NCBI RefSeq assembly: GCF_964204645.1
Contig: NC_134031.1
Coordinates: 18,843,307 to 18,907,306 of the forward strand
DNA: 64,000 bases
Reading direction: 5' to 3'
From: Tubulanus polymorphus
Lineage: Eukaryota > Nemertea > Palaeonemertea > Tubulaniformes > Tubulanidae
The position numbers were made by a program, and so were the translations under genes. This document shows, in pieces, positions 37,501 to 49,559 of the stretch. Each line of letters starts with the position of its first letter. Position 1 is the stretch's first letter. The notes beneath the pieces were generated by a model. That model was not told the origin of the DNA. It ran no database searches and worked only from the letters and a program-made list of their open reading frames with translations.

Positions 37501-37984
37501 AGTATCAAGCAGATTGTGTATGAAGATGGATGTATTCTCTGTTAGAAAAAATCCACTGAACAATATTCCCCCTAAAACTTCCAGCGAAAATAACTTTTCA
37601 CCGAGAAAACAAAATTGTAGTGTCATCTGCGCAATTATTAGGGAAAAACTTGGGCTCTCGGGTTCAGCGTTTAACCGGCAGTTAGCAGCACCGTACGGCT
37701 ACACGGAGGATTGCGGCGGCGAAGCGATGAATAACTTGTCTTACCTTAGGCACCAAAACTTCCACAGTTCCAAACACTTTCACATTCACCTGGAAACCTA
37801 CGAATGAAAAAGATAACACAGATGTCTTAGAATAAGATCGCTCGAAAGATGTCTAAAACTACTTCCTTTCCGAGACAATTCCGAAGAGTCAAATTTGATG
37901 GAGAAAACTGTGGAACTAGATCTGGAGGTTTTGTAGTCAGTTTTACAATAGTTAATCCCTTGACTCGGTGGCACTGCCAAGACC
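34591..37984. other. Long stretch without recognised genes
   Basis: Nothing coding was recognised. A B-box match GGTTCGAGTCC lies at 35641-35651 and is followed by ccagccgaggaggatg; the same tail type follows the B box at 63858. A short CTG-rich patch lies at 34896-34918, an octamer ATGCAAAT at about 35953, and a pyrimidine-rich run near 36752-36772. Confidence 0.5.
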
Positions 37985-38125
37985 AGTCTACAAACAACTC
38001 AGTTCTATAGCCAGTCCAGACTTAATACTAGTCTTAACATGATCTAAGACAACTTTGAGACTTACGTAGGTCACGACTATGCAACTGGACCCAGGCATGG
38101 TTATAAAATATTCAAGACCACTTTT
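37985..38125. repeat. Family D dispersed repeat fragment
   Basis: Degenerate match (ccagtccagacttaatactagtcttaacatg) followed by 'gcaactggacccagg', related to the 41.2- and 63.0-kb copies. Boundaries are approximate. Confidence 0.45.
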
Positions 38126-40118
38126 GGGCCTTAATCTCAAATGTTGCCATAGCGATAAAATTGAAGACGGATTTCGATCATTTCATGAGTGAGATAAAGT
38201 CTACTAACAGACGTTACAATTAACGTGATATTTTCGATAACAAGTTATTTTTCCTCATTTTACCGGTTTGTTTTTGCTCGTTGAAACCGGTTGGCTGTGA
38301 AGGATGCCCCGCGGGCGGCTTTATAGAATATTTGCAGTATGCGAGACACATTTCTTCCGATGATGAGACACTCTTTTACTGAAATTGATTCCGCGGAAAA
38401 AATGAGGAAATGTTTACAATGCTACAAAATACATCTTATTATTCTCAGGTAAAGCGCTATAACAGCCCGGGGCGTTCCGTACATAAACATACATTTCTAT
38501 CATCAAAGAGATGCATTACTTAACAATAACATCTTCGAATCTATTTTCGAAGAATCTATCGGTGATCGAGTGGCTGATCATTTTTCAAAAACGGTTCGCT
38601 GTCCGCCAGCGCTATCGTCATCAGTATCGGGGAGGAGTGTCGTTCGCGCACCTGTGGTCTACGCGCGCTGCTGGGGAGGGGAATCACAAGTAACCACGGC
38701 AACCGCATCTGTACAAGGACACTTTGATGGCAATCTTTCGGGCGAATCTGTTTGAAGTTCACCGCCGCGCCGCAACAGAAGCAAATGAAGCTCGCAGACG
38801 GCACGCTAGAATCGGGAGTATTCGCAACAGGAAAAATAATTTGTGTTCTCCGGGGCTCCCGGCGACATTGTCGCGAGAAACACTTGTGTCGTCTGATTGG
38901 CCGGAAGTGGAAGTATAGCGCAGTTCAATTGTGCCCGGCTAATAGACCGGTTATAAAAATATATGATGGAAACAGAAACAAAAGTTAGTAGGCGGCCTTT
39001 TCCTAATCAACCTGATCAAAGTATAAGTCTGTAAGTTTCGTAAACTTGTACTTTCATATGATATCCGCTCGCAGCGGAATGTCTATATTATCTATTGCGA
39101 CATTAGGCGCATGACGGGTATCGTGGTTTGTATTGCGATGGTTAGACTGATATTTTCCTCGGTTTGAAGATGAAATAAGAATCCCACATTAATGAAAAAT
39201 TGTGCATCTTCGAACAGTTTTTGTAATTGATGGAAGAAACGAAGAGAACTAATTTTTTTGCACATCAATAAATCGAAAATTGAGACGGAATGCATGGATT
39301 TTTTTAATTTTTTTGTAGGAATATTATGATGAAAACGCAACGGAGGACTTTAAAGATTACGAAAGGCAACATTAGACTTTTTGACGGTAACCACTGCGAA
39401 AAGAAGGCTGGTGTTACACACGCGCTCGCTGCATTAGGTATGAGTAACGCGCTCTCTTTCTAAAAACCCGTACAACTCGACTCAAGTCTTTCACACACGA
39501 GTCACCTTCTCTTCACCGAGACACGAGCCGCAAAACCGAACCTTTTCACGATTCTTTCTTTTTTGCCAGTCGTCGTGAGTACGATAATCGAACTATTACC
39601 CGACGAATCACTAGAGAATGTCGCGGTTATTACGTACACGCGAACAGATTGTAACAAATCAAATACGGGCGAGTGAATTCCAGCACCACCAGCAGCGGCA
39701 GCGGCGGCACCCTCCGGTCTCTCTCTCTCACACACTCTACGAGTGACTCACCACCGCAAACCCCTAACAGCAGTTACTGACTGAAAGCTTGTTCATTTTC
39801 GGTCGCGTCTCTCGATTTTCCTGTTCGTGATTCGATTCGATAATTGAACGATAATTACTGGTATTACACCGGTATTACGCCTGTATTACGTTAGTAAGGA
39901 GCTGGTTTGATGTGTAATAATAGGCTTTTCGGAATTTGCCGTGCAACACACGCGCGCACGCTCGAGTCCAGTACCGGCATCGCCCTGCACTCGTGTCGGT
40001 CGTATTATCTCGTGGTAAAAACTATTCCATACTTTTTCACCTGAACACTTGTTGACTCATCAGCAGCAGCGATGACAAAGATTCGAATCAAAAGGAAAAG
40101 TACTTGGAAAACTTTTTA
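38126..40118. other. No recognised gene
   Basis: This is a locally CpG-richer stretch (38600-38720) with overlapping short open frames on both strands, none with a recognisable domain. Small CAG/CGG triplet patches occur at 39680-39710 and ggtattac-like short repeats at 39860-39890. Confidence 0.5.
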
Positions 40119-40365
40119 CACGAGAAGTTAGGCTAAAAAAAATTGATACCTTGTTTCTCCGCTCTGCTGAGCTTAAATGTTGACCCGGCCGGCCGCCTAT
40201 CTACCCTATACATTACTTTTTTTAAAATCGCGATCAATTTTACCATAACAGACCCGGCCGCTATAGAAATGAACTGTTTACAAATTTTATCAAATTTTAC
40301 AAAAATGACCCGGCCGCTGCGGAGAAACAAGGTATCATTTTTGTTTAGCCTTAAACACTTCGTGA
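40119..40365. mobile_element. MITE-like element with terminal inverted repeats, copy 1
   Basis: The ends are inverted copies. tgataccttgtttctccgc at 40144-40162 is a perfect 19-bp match to the reverse complement of the right end (about 40319-40337). The match continues outward imperfectly through A-rich sequence, ggctaa and cacgaag-like bases to about 45 bp in all. Inside, gacccggccg recurs three times. There is no open frame for a transposase. A diverged relative lies at 46545-46790. No target-site duplication could be fixed. The terminal repeats and two copies support a non-autonomous DNA transposon; the superfamily is unknown. Confidence 0.8.
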
Positions 40366-41231
40366 ACTAGCAAATCGAAGTTTGTCCAAACAAAATGATA
40401 TGAATTGAATACTTTTTGAACGGATTTGCATTTCGATATTTCTCTGATAAACTCACACGAAAGAATAAATGAAAGTCAGTCGAAATGATGGATACAAATT
40501 CGACACGTTCTTTTATTGTATTTCTCATTTTGTTGTTTTTCCATTCGATTGATACATGAGAATATACCCGGATGCATCAACGCTGTTTATAATTATAGAT
40601 TGTATTACATTCCATCTCTCTTCTTCCCCCTCCCCCCTCTCTCTCTCCCCAAAAACAATCATCTCAATTCTCACCAGGACCAACGCGCAACAAATGAATT
40701 TATAACTGCCGTAACGCGAACTGACAACGAAATCATGAAAAATGCAGAGCGTCGCCAGGAAAAAACAAAGACCGCGGCAAATTAAGATTTATCTAGGCAG
40801 ACATATAGAACGAAAGTCGCGGAATAGAAGTCGCAGACGTCAAGACGTCAAAATCAATGCTTTCTAGGTAATTATCATTATCTGGTGTTAGTAGTCGGGG
40901 AGGATATCACCGCGTGTTCTCCGTCGCCAGAAACAAAAATGCTTTTAGGAAGTCACGAAAAATTGCGTGCGTGAAGCGTTTACTCCGCGCTGTCGTGTTC
41001 GGTGGTAATGAAGCCTTCAGCGCGCGACAGTGGAGGCCGAGAGGAGGGAAAAGCTGGTTGCTTTTAGTTAGTTAGGAGTAATCTAATTAATGAACGGCTA
41101 ATGCGACTGTTTTGTTGTTGTTGTTACCAGTTCTCTGTTTCTAATGATTATAGATAAAGTCATCGTCGAGAACTTCTCTTGGCGATAAGAGAGAATTGCC
41201 TCATGAAGCAAGTAAAGAATCAAAATCCTAG
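40366..41231. other. No recognised gene
   Basis: No gene recognised. There is a pyrimidine-rich run at 40614-40650. Confidence 0.5.
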
Positions 41232-41345
41232 GGCCCCAGTTGCCCAGTCGGGCCGAAAATCTTAAATCACAGGACTGGTCTTAGGCGGTTGGATTGACTA
41301 TATGATTAAGATGTTCTAAGACTGATCTTAGATTTTTAAGTCATG
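41232..41345. repeat. Family D dispersed repeat
   Basis: It opens with cagttgcccagtcgggc and contains aatcttaaatcacaggactg, gtcttaggcggttggattga and a second aagactgatctta. The order matches 62965-63095 (cagttgcacagtcagggc...ggtctaagac...caatctaac). Confidence 0.6.
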
Positions 41346-42139
41346 GCCACAACAAATGTACATCGTATTTGCAACCACTCCTTAGAATCTGAAGGCTTTG
41401 AACAGCGCTAGTATTCTGGCAAAATTCTTCAGAAGTATTCTGTCTGAAACGTTAGAACCATATTTATGTTATTCTTCTTACAAGTGTTCTCAGCGGCGTT
41501 CGAAACTGCTCGTCTAATACAATCTCGATAAATAGACCTCCCGGAACCTTCATAAGAAATTTCGCACATGAAATTCTTTCGGAGAAAAAAATGACTTTTT
41601 ATATCAGAAATGATTCCCCGTTTATCTGGATGGATCCGAATACCAGTCATAATTACATCGTTCACAGGTTTACCCCGAACTCAACCTCACGCAAATAACA
41701 ATTCACATTTTTAAAACGATTTTTGTTGAGTCATCGCGATAGTCAAAATTCAGTCACTGATCTTTCGAAAATCTGAAAAATATCATCATCTCCTCCTCAC
41801 GCATCGCGTAGACGATGACTTTTTACCGGAATAAGAAAATTGACCCGTAAGTTTTGTGATGAAGTCACGTCTGTTTGAAGAGAGCTCACGTCTGATCTAT
41901 GACGTCACTTCCAGCTCGCTGAACCCGCACGTGATAACTTAGAAATCCCCCTTTAACCCTAACCCTTTAATAGTCATTTTCCCAAATAAATTGACTCGCT
42001 CGCCGTGACTCAAAAATGAGTAATTTGAATATTCAGTAAATAACATCTTTTTCGGCATTGATATTATCGTTGGGTCTGTCTTTAAGTTTTAAAATTGGGG
42101 ACGAAAACACCGAAACCAGATATTTGATTAATTCTACCT
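41346..42139. other. No recognised gene
   Basis: No gene recognised. A CRE octamer lies at 41900-41907. Two telomere-like units (ttaaccctaaccc) near 41953 are too few to be meaningful. Confidence 0.45.
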
Positions 42140-42275
42140 ACAAAACCCTTTACAACATAAGTATTCGTGAAGATGACTATCAGGATATAGATGACACGTT
42201 GCTAAAAGGAAACATTTCGGACATTTCATTGTTAGTCTGGGATTTACATATCATCGTGTTTCATCAATGATAACC
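42140..42275 (+). repeat. Family C repeat
   Basis: The order gaagatgactatcagg, then gaaacatttcggacattt, then gtctgggattt and atcatcgtgtttcatcaatg, matches the reverse complement of 49560-49800. The region is also openly readable as a 70-codon frame (42058-42270), but that is not evidence of coding. Confidence 0.65.
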
Positions 42276-44062
42276 TAAACCAGACATTCACCTAGATCAA
42301 TACCAATTCTCCGTCAATGGCTGTAGTTGAGTTAGAACATTGAACATGAATAAATTCTGAATGAAACCCAAGTTGAGTCAAGATTAAAAACGAGAACAGT
42401 GTAACTGGATCCAGGAATAGTTTTAATGTAATTGGCGTCAAATTTTTCCTAGGATAAAAACGAACTTGCGATATCAGATCGAGTAAACCCATCGAACTCG
42501 TTATTTTGAAATGTCCCCTAGAGTCTATGAAATGGCCCCGGTATTTTTATTGAGTAAGTCATTACCACGCACGTACGCATGATTAGTACTGGTGATCTGG
42601 TTATTGATTTCTGATCGTGTGAATATGTATCGATGATAGATGAAAAAACACGTTGTTAGTTATCATCGCCTAATATCTATGGCTTCATCGATTCCTCAAC
42701 ACAAAACACACGTCGCCGATCTCTTCATGCGATATTTCGTCAAAAAACATTTTCCCAATTAGGTATCAACAAACCGTATCAAGAGCGCGCGATACACACA
42801 TCGTCGCGACGTGGAGACAAAAACCCCGCCGTAGCCCCAACTCATAGGCGCCAATTACGAGTCCCGTTTTTTATCTCTAATAAGCGCGCGCGCGTGAGTC
42901 AGATATGAGATCGGGTTCTGATGGAAGGAAATACCAATCAATCGTGACGATTCGGTCGGTGACGGAATTCAGCATCTCGTGCTTCCACGTGTCATGCGCG
43001 AACAATTTGGACAATCTTAAATAACTACAAAAATTGAATTGGGATTCGAACACAAAATTACCTTGAGTTCTGTTGCGCTTTTTCATTACTTTTCTAAACT
43101 CTACCTAATGCAATATTATACCTGACCCTCGCCCTAACCCCCCGGGCCAATAAACTCTTCACCAAGGACCTTATAGTGTCAGATGTTCCAGTGTTGGTTA
43201 CACTAAGATCGTAGAGCGACGGAGATCTCTGTGGAAAGGACCGGCACTTCCAAGACTAGGCGAACTAAACTCTAAACCCTTACCCTCTAGACCCTCGTCC
43301 TCGCCTTGATGCCTAGACCCTAATTTCCTGCGGTTGTAAAAGCCGCCATTTTGTTTTTGACAACATGGAAATGAGTGTTATATTAGATCGTTCACTGTGT
43401 GAACGGGCGGGTTCCGGGGAATCGCTATTTACCGGATCGCGGCGACGGAAAACTGTTGAATAGTCGCGGCGCAGATTAGAGCGGCTCCGGAGCGGCTTTT
43501 ATTCGGCACGATTCAAGCGCGACGATTAATCACCGATGATAAATAGAAAAACGTGTTGAAATGCTAATTAATATCGGCGCTGATGAGGTGATAATTAACA
43601 ATTATCGGTGCGACTGTGTTTAACGTATGAATCGTAAAATAGGAACTGCATCATCTCTTTCAGTGTTCGGTGTCTACCTCATTACGACAGCGATGCAGTA
43701 ATTACGCGATTCGCGAAGTGAAATCTAGCTTAAATCAAAGTAAATCAGCAGCTTATAATCCATTAATTACACACACGCCTTTACATACTACACGAACCAT
43801 CGTGGAAACATCCCGAGTCCGTGTTGTAAATATGATATTTTCAAAACCCAACAGTTAGAATGAAATATTTACTTGAGCTGCATTCGACGATATCTATATA
43901 TAGGTATATATTTGAAAATTCCTGGCAATCAACGTTTGTAGTCATAAGAATGATAAGGTTTTTTTTGTGAATAGAGCATTGGCAATCAGTCACCACACCG
44001 TCCTGAATGGTCGCCTCTGATCACCACAGTGACCAAATAAACTTCCAAACCACACGTCACCA
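42276..44062. other. No recognised gene
   Basis: A single decayed family A unit lies near 42390-42420. The stretch 43130-43330 is C-rich with ccctaacc/accctcg-like words but no regular period. No gene was recognised. Confidence 0.5.
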
Positions 44063-44063
44063 T

Positions 44064-44137
44064 AAATCGGTGGTTTAGTGGTTAAGCACACCTGGTTTGA
44101 ATGATCGATGTCGCAGGTTCGAGTCCGGTTAGACCGC
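44064..44137 (+). repeat. tRNA-like element (SINE head candidate)
   Basis: An A box (tggtttagtgg, 44071-44081) and a B box (GGTTCGAGTCC, 44116-44126) are spaced as in a tRNA, with a partial cggt/accg pairing at the ends. The anticodon arm does not fold cleanly. T-runs follow (about 44143-44172), including a potential pol III stop. Either a diverged tRNA or a tRNA-derived SINE. Confidence 0.5.
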
Positions 44138-44864
44138 AGTGATCTAAGGATTTTTTACGGTTTTTTTTTTTTCGGTTTCGAGTTGTCACAGTTTTGTTTC
44201 GGAAGGGAACTGCCCTTCGATATCCCGGGTCATGTATCTGAGATATCTATGGGATTGAGGCGCCATAAATCACCGAGTCAATGTCTATCTGTATCAGGAG
44301 TTTGTCGAGAGGAAGAGTGAACGCGTGATTGAGTTTGATATGACTTTAAGAAGCTCGGAACCGCTCACACCTTATCACGCATGATTCCGAATAGTGTCAT
44401 TGTACCGGTACATCGGCGCAGGTAGAAAAGTGCCTGACACGCAGACGATGCATACCGGCATGACTCATCACTGACGACGAGTCGAGGGGAAAAAAAGAAC
44501 AACTACAGCCGTTAATGAGCAATGCAGCGAGTCAAGACATCTATTCATTAGTTAGTAGCATTTTGTCCGAATCTTGGATTAGTTAAATAATTGGACTTTA
44601 CGTGCCATTAGCTAAACAGAGTAAAAGGCTGTGTAAATTAATGGCGTAATGTAAAGACGTTATATTGCCGTACAACTCTCATTACGTCGTGTATCAGTCA
44701 CTATAACAGTAAGTGCGGCTTTTCTATCGTCGAAGAAAACAATTCATAAGACCAAATGGATGTGAGAATGCGACGGATTCCACCAAGAACTGGTCAATAA
44801 TTTAGAAAAAAACAACGTTACTTTCGGAATACATGTGTAAGAGCTGTAACTATGTTCAAAACCA
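44138..44864. other. No recognised gene
   Basis: A T homopolymer of about 12 lies near 44160. No gene was recognised. Confidence 0.45.
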
Positions 44865-45205
44865 AATTAAACCACTGGGTCCCGAGTCAAATTAAACTCA
44901 CACAACTGTGAAACTGGGTTCAGAGTCAAATTAAACCCACACAGTGAAACTGGGTTCAGAGTCATATTAAACCCACACAACTGTGAAACTGGGTTCAGAG
45001 TCAAATTAAACCCACACAGTGAAACTGGGTTCAGAGTCATATTAAAACCCACACAACTGTGAAACTGGGTTCAGAGTCAAATTAAACCCACACAGTTAAA
45101 CTGGGTGCACAACAAGCGGATCCGTAGTTACACAACCAAAATAAAGTGTAGGCAATGAAACAGGTTTCACAGATTGATGATCCCGCAACTGTGTAACTGG
45201 GTCCC
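44865..45205 (-). repeat. Family A minisatellite array with a higher-order dimer
   Basis: About seven units in the same orientation as array 2. A 39-bp unit (acacaactgtgaaactgggt plus tcagagtcaaattaaaccc) alternates with a 34-36 bp unit that lacks 'actgt' and reads catatt for caaatt. The alternation makes a dimer of about 75 bp repeated two and a half times. Copies of the dimer are nearly identical, so it expanded as a pair. More decayed units follow to about 45205. Confidence 0.94.
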
Positions 45206-45543
45206 ATGAGAATAGACAGTTCCTTGTACCGGAATGGTTAAACTGCCCGCAGAGCACTTTCAAGACAAACAGCACTTTCTGCGAGTACGAATTAACCGCG
45301 GATCACTACATCAAATAAACCCGGACTGCAAAGAAAAAACACTAAAAGCTCAGTAAATTACGGAACTAATCTGACCAGAGGGCTACCTTTTACACGCTAA
45401 TTAACCAGCAACGCGAGAAACAACGCTCTTCTGTCCAGAAAACAAGCAGGCCAAATCAAAACAGTCATTTGTTTTATCACCAGAGGACGTTTTCCTAAAA
45501 TAACGCGCGGAGGCGTATGAGAGAAATTACGAAATAGGAGACG
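45206..45543. other. No recognised gene
   Basis: No gene recognised between the two arrays. Confidence 0.45.
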
Positions 45544-45806
45544 GGCGCAAATCAGCGATAGCTGGTTTTCAGGAAAGTACAATAAATACAGCCGCAAATC
45601 AGCGATAGCTGGTTTTCAGGAAAGTACAATAAATACAGCCGCAAATCAGCGATAGCTGGTTTTCAGGAAAGTACAATAAATACAGCCGCAAATCAGCGAT
45701 AGCTGGTTTTAAGGAAAATACAATAAATACAGCCGCAAAGCAGCGATAGATGGTTTTCAGAAAAATATACGATTAATATAGCCACAAAACGGCAATAACG
45801 GGTTTT
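45544..45806. repeat. 48-bp minisatellite, about 5.5 copies
   Basis: The unit is gccgcaaatcagcgatagct plus ggttttcaggaaagtacaat plus aaatacag. The first three and a half copies are almost identical, and the last two decay progressively (tggttttaagg, then tggttttcagaaaaatatac). No relative was noticed elsewhere in the window. Confidence 0.96.
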
Positions 45807-46544
45807 CTGCCTTACTAGTTTGATGTCTGTCACGATGAAGCAAAGGAGGTTTCATTGAAATCATTCTTATCGGAGAGACTGTGAATTATGGCGACAGTGA
45901 TCTTTCCAGGTATGATCTCACACAGAAGGAGATATCTTAAGAAGTTTATCAGGAAATTTTTAGATAGAGAATTCCTCGCGATTTTTAAGGGAAATGATGA
46001 CGCCAACTGCATATGGAATCAATTGACTTTGAAAAGTGAATTAGTTACGCATTACTGACGCTATGATACCCAGTAATCTTATTATTTTTATCCCAGGTTG
46101 GTATTACACTTAGTTCCGATACTATGATTCACAAATTGCCGCCGGGCGTCTTTCAATTTGTCCGCGTTGCGCGATCAGTCCACGAGAACTTGACTTCTAG
46201 TCTTATACACGAACTCTTGCCCAGGTCACCGTAATGTATAACGTACTTTATCTAATCGTTTTATACGCAACTCCTGTGAGGCCGACATTGAGCAGCTAAA
46301 TTTGAGGTCAGGCCCGCGACTGAGTAATGCTGTAAGTCATGAGGGATTCGACCTCATTTTTGTGCTTTCTATTGTACATTCAGGTTCATAAAGGCACCGC
46401 GGAGTTGGATGGCATTATGCGCAGTTGCTGAAGAAATAAAATGTCGGATCCATCCGACCTCACAATATAGTTTCAATATCGTCCTGAATTCTGATATTTT
46501 CTGGTAGAGTCCCACGCCTGGGAACACCGATATTCGTTGGTAAT
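45807..46544. other. No recognised gene
   Basis: No gene recognised. Confidence 0.45.
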
Positions 46545-46790
46545 TAAGCCTAAAAATGATATCTTTTTTCTTATTTCTGCTGAGCTCAAAAGTTGACCCG
46601 ACCGGCCCCTATACCCGTCTGCGCATTACTTTTTTTCTAAATCATGATCAGGCTAGCCATAACAGACCCCGGCAGTTGGAATAGGAATGAACTGATCTTA
46701 TTACAAATCTTATTACAAATTTCATTGCAGTTTACAAAACTGGCCCGGCCGATTATAGGGGAAAAAGGTATCATTATATTTTGGCCTCAT
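46545..46790. mobile_element. MITE-like element, diverged copy 2
   Basis: Collinear with 40119-40365: aagcctaaaaatgatatctt at left; then ttctgctgagctcaaaagtt, gacccgaccggcc, gcgcattactttttt, ccataacagaccc, atgaactg, ggcccggccg and ggtatcatta at right. The left end is an imperfect inverted match to the right end. It is more decayed than copy 1 and has no open frame for a transposase. Confidence 0.72.
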
Positions 46791-46998
46791 TTCAATCTTA
46801 TATCTTCTGGCGGAGCTGCCGAATCTGGAAGAAGTTGGTGAAGAAACAGCAAGTGCAAAATTAGTGATATAACAACTGCGAGGGAGGGGCAATCAGGCGG
46901 GAGGGGGCAAGAATTACAAATAATTCCACCTAAACGATGACGTCATCTAATGGCAGAATTCATCATCAAATGCGTCCTCGCTTATATCAAAATAATCC

Positions 46999-47088
46999 CA
47001 GCACGAGCCTCGAGCCAAATATGGAAGATGTCCAATTAGAAAACCTACGGGACCATTACCTCTCAAAGCGGAGACATTATATTACAGT
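46999..47088 (+). other. Candidate coding exon (weak)
   Basis: A possible acceptor (caaaataatcccag|) is followed by an open stretch ending at a donor, ATTACA|GTAAGTGA, with GT at 47089. The frame reads ...EPNMEDVQLENLRDHY... and is charged and helix-like, but matches no family I recognise. It ends in phase 0, compatible with the candidate exon at 51550. The 69-codon open frame that contains it (46937-47146) is within chance length. Confidence 0.18.
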
Positions 47089-47194
47089 AAGTGACCTGTC
47101 TTTTAGGATTAAAGCTTTCAAAGCATCAATTTCTGATGTAGTTTAATTAACCTATCAGCCAGTTCCGAGATCTGACTGTCAACATCGTGGAGCT

Positions 47195-47300
47195 GAGTCT
47201 GCTGAACTGCAAACTGTGGAACCATATCAAATTAAAGATGCACAGCTTTGGAACTGGGTCCAGAGTCAGATTTAGCCCACACAACTGAAGAACTGGGTTC
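47195..47300 (-). repeat. Short family A array
   Basis: Two to three units in minus orientation (gcacagctttggaactgggt plus ccagagtcagatttagccca, then cacaactgaagaactgggtt). Moderately diverged. Confidence 0.8.
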
Positions 47301-48455
47301 ACCCTCTGGTAATCTAGATTGTGGATATGTTTGATGATATTGTATTCGATTCATGACTGCTTGCAGCCAATTCCACATATATCTGATATACATCTCGACG
47401 CGATACAATGGCAAAAACCGATAGTGTCAATGCGTCCGTCAAATAATCTCTTCATCAACGCTACCCGTGTCAAAAGAACATTTGCATCGAGTTAAAAGCC
47501 TGTAACATTTAGCTGAAGGCGACTTTGTACTGAATGAACAGAATCGCATAACAGCGACAAGACACGCAACTGATACCAGTAATACTGATACAGCATACAG
47601 TGGTGTCGCGCAATCAGGGCGTATACTCCACTGAACTGGCTTACTAGGCCTAGACACGCGAGTTTCGACACTAGAACTCCATCTATAGGTCATAAAATTA
47701 ATGAAAGTTATGTTTCCTTAATCAAGGAGTTGCAGGTATATCCCGGTTTCAATCGAATCCGGGTAATTGAGCGATAATGAAAACACCTTTCATTCTCGAA
47801 GGCGCCGCGACGTCCTGGTCACCGGAATTAGCATCGTCGCATGTTCGATTATTAGATAATGGAAAATCAAATGAAAAAGACACAAAGACACGTGAAGAAA
47901 AGATGAAATACGAAACGTTATACGGAATTGATTGTGTGTTTGTGAGGCCAGGCGAATAATCAGTGACGAGAAAGAGGTGAGATAGTTCACACGAGACACG
48001 TGACTGTAACTCGTAATTAACACGTCATAGACTACGCGTCCTCGCGCGCTACCTGGGCATCCATCAACCCCGGTCATATTATAACAATGCCCTTCTTTCA
48101 CGTGGAATTAACTGTCATTTTCAATTCTCTCAGTCTATTACTTCAAATCAATTAGCCATAAATTGGTAATATCTGACATTTCTACGCTAATGATCGTTGA
48201 TACGCGCAACTGAAAGTGGTCGTCGGCTTTCATCGTGCGCGAGCTGCTGCGGGCTGAAACTTGACGGCGCTTTTTATTCGCGCGCATCAAACGATTTTGT
48301 GAGCGGAATTTTTATCGTGTTTTCTCGGTCCGAGCGATGGTCAGTGCGCAGTGTGATTTTTATGAGCAATTATTTTCGTTTTCACGCCGTAAAACGTTAG
48401 TGATTTAAGTGTTGCCGCTGAGGCCTTTCTATTTATAATAACCGCTGCCGTCACG
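47301..48455. other. No recognised gene
   Basis: No gene recognised. The stretch 48190-48400 is CpG-richer, with short open frames of no recognisable type. A 103-codon minus-strand frame at 47790-48101 has no domain. Confidence 0.5.
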
Positions 48456-48925
48456 AAACTCTCTTCCTCCCCATCACTCCCCTTATACTCTCCCTCTTCC
48501 TCTCTCTCCCTCTTCCTCTCTCTTCCTCCACTCCACTTATACCCTCCCTCTTCCTCTCTCTCCCACTTCCAGCTCCCTCTCTCTTCCTCCCCATCACTCC
48601 ACTTATACCCTCCCTCTTCCTCTCCCCTCTTCCTCTCTCTCTCTCCCTCCTCCTGTTCCTTCTTTCTTCCTCCCCACTCCCCTTATACTCTCCCTCTCCA
48701 CTCTCTCTCCTTCTCTTTCCTCCATCTTTCTCTTTTTCTCTCCCTCTCCCTCTCTCTCTTAGTTTTCCTCTCCCTCTCTCCCTCCCTACCTCTTTCTCTC
48801 ACCCTCCACACCCCCCCTCTCTCTCTCTCTCTACCCCTCTTTTTATCTCCCCCTCCCCCATACCCCTTTGTCTCCCCTCTCTCTCCCTCCATCTCTCTCC
48901 ACTTCTCTCTATCACTTTCTCTATG
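48456..48925. repeat. Polypyrimidine tract, about 470 bp, with internal repeats
   Basis: Almost pure C/T on the plus strand. A longer motif (ttcctccccatcactcc, then cttata(c/t)(c/t)ctccctct, then tcctctctctccc) recurs about four times between 48465 and 48695 at irregular spacing. From 48700 it becomes simple (CT)n/(CCT)n. Mirror-symmetric stretches could form triplex DNA. The 95-codon R/E-rich minus-strand frame is an artefact of composition. Confidence 0.95.
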
Positions 48926-49559
48926 ACGAGGAGCAGGTAACTCACTGATAGAAGCGGTATAGTGAATCATTCCCTCCGAGTAATTCCCAATTTTCTGCTA
49001 TTAGTTCGTCCCGGAAATCTAAGCGAACCCCGCTGCTCCGGGTAAAACAGACACGACAGCGTTTCAGCAGGGTCTCCGAGCATTTTCGCAGCAATTTTCG
49101 GCGAAATAAAAATGAAAATGATTTTGCGCAAAATGATTCCGAAAATTGCTTCTTGAGATGTAAGTAGGAGTCGTCACGTTGAAGGCAGAGATTTCAGTTC
49201 CACAGTTCTGAGATGTTAGTCATTCGAAATGAAGTAAAATTTCAAAGTTAAACTACTAAACAGTTGATCTGGGTCCATCGAATACCGGTATCAAAGATCA
49301 AGTAGCGTTTTAATAGTTTTTGTTTTTAACCCAAGATAATTTTACATAAATACATAATCATTCTTGTGAAATCTTAGCTGGATCGCTAAATTATGAACGA
49401 TTCAAAAGTTTACATTTGAAGCGATTTTTACATTGGCGTATAGTTCATCTGATACCCATGTAGATGGCGTTGATGATGACGCAATAGGGGCTTCATACTG
49501 CATTCCCATCGGCGCAAATTCTTAGCTACAGATAGATATTCATCGTACCCAAAGTTTTA
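48926..49559. other. No recognised gene
   Basis: No gene was recognised. A decayed family A unit (atttcagttccacagttctg) lies near 49190. Confidence 0.45.

Noticed and set aside
41950-43330. Telomere-like ccctaa words
   Set aside because: At most two adjacent units at any point, with no regular array; not an interstitial telomere.
48683-48970. Arg/Glu-rich 95-codon minus-strand frame
   Set aside because: Composition artefact of the polypyrimidine tract.
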